Shown: piece after piece, positions 14,469 through 17,085 of the stretch
Layout: every line of letters starts with the position of its first letter
Position numbering within the stretch: the first letter of the stretch is position 1
From: Anaerolineales bacterium
Lineage (GTDB): Bacteria; Chloroflexota; Anaerolineae; 4572-78; NAK82
Direction: 5' to 3'
Length of the DNA stretch: 17,085 bases
NCBI GenBank assembly: GCA_024643945.1
Contig: JAHELX010000057.1
Span: 1-17,085, forward strand
Notes under the pieces: generated by a model
Seen by the model: the letters and a program-made list of their open reading frames with translations, nothing else
Told to the model about the DNA's origin: nothing
Databases searched by the model: none
Program-made: the position numbers and the translations under genes

Positions 14469-14942
14469 ATGCGTAAAGTGATGTTCATCTTAGGGTTGGT
14501 CTTGCTTTTGCAGTTAGCTTTAGTGCCGGTAAGCTCCGCGGCGCCTCCCCCTTCGGGGGGCTTCTGGCACTATGTACGGCACGGGGAAACTCTGTTCTCC
14601 ATCGGCCGGCTGTATGGTGTGAATGCATACACCATCTGCTCGGCAAACGGGCTCTACAACTGCAACTACATCTGGGCCGGCCAGTCGTTGTGGATCCCAA
14701 CGTACATGCATCCGGGGCCATATCCGCCACCACAGCCGTGTCCCTACGGTGCGCCGTGTCCGCCGCCGTATCCGCCGCCGTATCCGGGGTGCATTGCTTA
14801 TCACCGCGTCAGCTATGGAGAAACGTTGTACAGCATTGGTCGTTGGTATGGTGTGAGCCCGTATGCCATCGCCGCTGCCAACGGGATTTACAATATGAAC
14901 CTGATCTATGCCGGACAACGCCTCTGCATCCCGGATCCATAA
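14469..14942 (+). CDS. Secreted protein with two LysM domains
   Basis: 157 aa. Signal peptide 1-24 (MRKVMFILGLVLLLQLALVP..., cleavage after SSA), LysM domain 1 (33-77: HYVRHGETLFSIGRLYGV ... IWAGQSLWIP), a Pro/Tyr/Cys-rich linker (81-108, PPPYPPPYP) and LysM domain 2 (110-155: YHRVSYGETLYSIGRWYGV ... IYAGQRLCIP). LysM binds peptidoglycan or other GlcNAc-containing glycans. There is no attached hydrolase, so it is likely a cell-envelope binding or spore/coat-like protein. Six cysteines in the mature part (57, 65, 91, 97, 108, 153) suggest disulfides. ATG with AAGGAGG 7-8 nt upstream. It has its own promoter and an intrinsic terminator, so it is monocistronic. Confidence 0.92.
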   Translation: MRKVMFILGLVLLLQLALVPVSSAAPPPSGGFWHYVRHGETLFSIGRLYGVNAYTICSANGLYNCNYIWAGQSLWIPTYMHPGPYPPPQPCPYGAPCPPPYPPPYPGCIAYHRVSYGETLYSIGRWYGVSPYAIAAANGIYNMNLIYAGQRLCIPDP

Positions 14943-14973
14943 GCATACGAAGCGATGGCCATCTTCAATAAAT

Positions 14974-15010
14974 AGGCCGGAGGCATAAGCCTTCGGCCTG
15001 TTTGCTTTCC
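14974..15010 (+). terminator. Intrinsic terminator after the LysM gene
   Basis: 11-bp stem (AGGCCGGAGGC at 14974-14984 with GCCTTCGGCCT at 14989-14999, one G-T pair) with a 4-nt ATAA loop, followed by GTTTGCTTTCC. It lies 31 nt after the stop codon. Confidence 0.8.
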
Positions 15011-15055
15011 CCCTGAAAAGAAATCAGAAGCTGTCTGAAAAGTCGTGGGGCTCAC

Positions 15056-15124
15056 GTGGGCAGCCTGGCCCACCCATAGGTCCCCTGCGGGGATAGGTCC
15101 CCTCTGGGGAAAAGGCTGCCCCAC
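15056..15124. repeat. Inverted repeat with internal direct repeats
   Basis: Outer arms GTGGGCAGCCT (15056-15066) and AGGCTGCCCCAC (15113-15124) are complementary apart from one extra C. Inside are two direct copies of ATAGGTCCCCT followed by GGGG. The element lies between the convergent LysM and EcfT genes. The words GGGGCAGCC and AGGGGACCTA recur at 11098-11120, so it is probably a dispersed intergenic repeat. Confidence 0.6.
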
Positions 15125-15135
15125 CCTACACAGTC

Positions 15136-16014
15136 TCATCCGGTAGCCAGGCGCAGCAAGGCCTCCGGCACCCACAACCTTCCAATGCCCATAAAAGCCA
15201 GGCCGGTGGAGGCAGCGAAGATAAGAGCACTGGCCGCAATCAGCACCTTGTCAGCGCGGCGGTAAGTGAGCTGGCGCACCCAGGTGCGCGGCCCAACGCC
15301 GAAGGCCCGCAGGTCCATGGCGTCAATGATGTCCTCGGCGCCGACGATGGCGTTGATAGTCACCGGCACTAACAAGGGTGCCAGCCGGCGAATCTGGGCC
15401 ACGATGCCGCCCGATAACTTCTCCACTTCATAGCCTCGGGCACGTTGGGCATCGAGGGTGATGCTGAAGTCACGGCCCAGCGTGGGCACAAAGCGAAAGG
15501 CCAGGTCCATCGCATAAGCGAACTTGTCAGGCAGGCCCAGACCCCGGAAGGTGGCGCCATAGAGACTGGGGTCCACCGTGTAGGGGATAGTGATGGCCAT
15601 CGTGGTAATGGCATACATGCGTGTTAGTTGGCTGAGAGCAAAAATGGTCTTTTCGGCGGTGATGTCGACGTAAAGTTGCCACCCGACGATGGGGAGGGAG
15701 AGAGGCCCCAGGCGGCGGATGAGATGCTCTTCGTGATAAGCAAACGCCACACCGCCTCTCCCGGTAAGAAACGTCAGGGTGGTCATAAAGAGGATGATGA
15801 AGCTGATGAGTATCCACACCCGGCGCGTTTCGCGCCAGGTGAGTCTGGCCAGCTTATACTGGAGCAATGCTATGCCCAAGAAAAGGAGCATAATGCGCAG
15901 GTCCCAGAACTGGATAATGGAGAAGAGCATGGCCAGCATGAAGATGATACGCGCACGGGGATCCAGGCGCTGGATGATCGTATCTCGTTCGCGGTAACGC
16001 CAGGCGATCAGCAT
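15136..16014 (-). CDS. ecfT: ECF transporter transmembrane component EcfT (CbiQ family)
   Basis: 292 aa, normal length. EcfT is the membrane scaffold that couples the ATPases to the vitamin-binding S component in energy-coupling-factor importers. Visible marks: an N-terminal start with LDPRARIIFMLAM (17-29), several membrane segments, and the two coupling-helix motifs that touch the ATPases, here DAQRARG (188-194) and DLRAFG (234-239). ATG at 16014 with AGAGG about 8 nt upstream. The gene is 35 nt downstream of the S component gene, and a palindrome (16032-16045) fills most of that gap. No EcfA ATPase is seen in the window; it may lie upstream of 17085 or elsewhere in the genome. Confidence 0.9.
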   Translation of the reverse strand: MLIAWRYRERDTIIQRLDPRARIIFMLAMLFSIIQFWDLRIMLLFLGIALLQYKLARLTWRETRRVWILISFIILFMTTLTFLTGRGGVAFAYHEEHLIRRLGPLSLPIVGWQLYVDITAEKTIFALSQLTRMYAITTMAITIPYTVDPSLYGATFRGLGLPDKFAYAMDLAFRFVPTLGRDFSITLDAQRARGYEVEKLSGGIVAQIRRLAPLLVPVTINAIVGAEDIIDAMDLRAFGVGPRTWVRQLTYRRADKVLIAASALIFAASTGLAFMGIGRLWVPEALLRLATG

Positions 16015-16031
16015 GACATCATCCTCTGGCC

Positions 16032-16045
16032 AGGGGCTCGCCCCT
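16032..16045. repeat. Short palindrome between the two ECF genes
   Basis: AGGGGC / GCCCCT around a 2-nt centre; extended on the minus strand it reads GTAGGGGCGAGCCCCTGG. It begins a few bases after the S-component stop and ends 17 nt before the EcfT start. It shares GTAGGGGC with the inverted repeat at 8456-8560. Confidence 0.5.
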
Positions 16046-16049
16046 ACTT

Positions 16050-16955
16050 CTAGCGACCGGTGCGAGCCTGAATGGCCTGGTAGGCGGCCAACAAGATGGG
16101 GGTGAGGATCATCGAGTTGAGGATGTTAGGGCCAGCCGCCGGGGCAAATTCGCCGATGATGGCTGTAGTAAAGCTGTAGCCATTCACCCAGATATCGGAT
16201 ATGGCGGCGAAGCCGATGCCGATGATAATGCCCAACGTGCCCCACAAGTTAACCGCAGCCAGATCCACGCTGACTCGCTCCAGCACAAAGCGGCCAGCAA
16301 TTACCACCACCCCGCCAATGACGAAGGCCCATGCCCAGAAGGAAAAGTCCTCGATCTCGCCCGTCCATGGGCCGATCACCTGGGGGTTGGCGAAGATCAG
16401 GCCGGCCGCAATGAGAATGAGCACAGCTACCAGGCCCGTCAGGAAGTTGAGGCTGCGCTTCTTGTCGGCGAAGAGCATGACCAGGCCGGGTACCAACCCG
16501 ATCAACCCGTTGCCCATATCCCAGACTGGGTACACACCCCAGCCGGTGATGAAGTCGCCCAGGATGTTGCCCACTGCCCCGGTGAAGAAGCCCACCACCG
16601 GGCCAAAGGCGTAGCCAAAGAAAATGGGAATGCAGACCGAAGGGCGCAACGATACCTGGCTGACAGATGGCATGGGGATGATATTGAAGATGTAGTTGAA
16701 GACCCCGTATAGCGCTGCGCCGATGGCCATATACACCACTTGCCGGGTGCCGACTTCCCAGGCGGTACTGCGTGCCGTGGTGAAGTAAACGGCGTAGATG
16801 CCGATGATGGCGATGGCAGTGAGCACCATCCAGGCCACTCCCTGGATCTTGTCGCCGCTGGTCAGCACACTGGCCAGAACCATTAACACCACGAAGGCGA
16901 CCAGCACCAGGAGCCACATGATGGCTCGATTTTGCGTGATTCTGCCTGTTGTCAT
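16050..16955 (-). CDS. ECF transporter S component (substrate-binding membrane protein), long form
   Basis: 301 aa with about nine hydrophobic segments; typical S components have about 170-200 aa and six helices. The core resembling ECF S proteins runs from about 70 to 165: RQVVYMAIGAALYGVFNYIF, then SLRPSVCIPIFFGYAFGPVVGFF, GAVGNILGDFITGWG and DMGNGLIGLVPGLVM. Two extra helices precede it (12-31, 40-58) and the C-terminal half (170-295) adds more. Its ligand is probably a vitamin or similar small compound but cannot be named from these motifs. ATG with GGGAGGAGGG about 6 nt upstream. Directly followed by ecfT, so the two should form one module with an ATPase encoded elsewhere. Confidence 0.85.
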   Translation of the reverse strand: MTTGRITQNRAIMWLLVLVAFVVLMVLASVLTSGDKIQGVAWMVLTAIAIIGIYAVYFTTARSTAWEVGTRQVVYMAIGAALYGVFNYIFNIIPMPSVSQVSLRPSVCIPIFFGYAFGPVVGFFTGAVGNILGDFITGWGVYPVWDMGNGLIGLVPGLVMLFADKKRSLNFLTGLVAVLILIAAGLIFANPQVIGPWTGEIEDFSFWAWAFVIGGVVVIAGRFVLERVSVDLAAVNLWGTLGIIIGIGFAAISDIWVNGYSFTTAIIGEFAPAAGPNILNSMILTPILLAAYQAIQARTGR

Positions 16956-17085
16956 CTCTTACCCTCCTCCCTGGGGGGCTTCCGATTTCTGAACCGGAAG
17001 CAATGACTTAAGGTTGCCAAAACAATTTTATCGTCTCTGCGGCAGGCACATCCCTCCCCCGGCGTGGCTGCCGCAAACGGCGCCC
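16956..17085 (-). promoter_or_regulatory. Leader of the ECF genes with two stem-loops, cut by the window end
   Basis: Contains CTTCCG / CGGAAG (16979-16984 with 16995-17000) and a longer stem GCGGCAG-G-CAC / GTG-G-CTGCCGC (17039-17049 with 17064-17074, one mismatch). I could not match either to a known riboswitch such as TPP, FMN or cobalamin, and saw no convincing promoter. The region continues beyond the window. Confidence 0.35.

Overview
The window looks like a chromosomal segment of an uncultured Chloroflexota bacterium (Anaerolineae or Caldilineae-like). This is inferred from three things: moderately high GC, a lipoprotein whose export signal is followed by a Thr/Pro/Ala/Glu-rich tether made of repeated ATEAP units, and the mix of BMP-type ABC, NHL-repeat, LysM and ECF genes. 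No rRNA, tRNA, CRISPR array, transposase or phage gene was recognised, so the taxonomy is an impression, not a proof.

Region 1 (1-890, minus strand) holds a small secreted acidic protein with a Cys near its C-terminus and a 132-aa ribbon-helix-helix protein. The C-terminal end of the latter resembles the inhibitory helix segment of Fic AMP-transferases, but no Fic catalytic domain is present. A good intrinsic terminator separates the two genes.

Region 2 (895-10778, minus strand) is the centrepiece: six co-directional ABC transporter genes, most only a few bases apart or overlapping. In transcription order they are: (i) a lipoprotein combining a BMP/PnrA-like nucleoside-binding domain with a PhnD-like phosphonate/phosphate-binding domain; (ii) a PhnC-like ATPase; (iii) an enlarged PhnE-like permease; (iv) a double-domain BMP-type (NupO-like) ATPase; (v) a BMP domain fused, without any signal peptide, to a NupP-like permease; (vi) a NupQ-like permease. 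The locus therefore carries the core parts of two different ABC importers, joined through a two-headed binding protein and a second copy of the BMP domain fused onto a permease. This is the strongest candidate for an undescribed system. Its ligand cannot be read from the sequence. A ligand with both a nucleoside and a phosphorus part, or coordinated uptake of two ligands, are the obvious hypotheses.

Region 3 (10779-11377) is about 600 bp without a confident gene. It holds palindromic and inverted repeats, one doubtful small membrane ORF and a promoter for the next gene.

Region 4 (11378-14942, plus strand) encodes a membrane protein fused to a spermidine-synthase-like domain, a six-repeat NHL beta-propeller lipoprotein and, behind its own strong promoter in an AT-rich island, a secreted protein with two LysM domains that ends at an intrinsic terminator.

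Region 5 (15136-16955, minus strand) encodes an ECF transporter pair: the EcfT transmembrane component and an unusually long S component. Their ATPase is not in the window. Short palindromic repeats occur between genes at several places.
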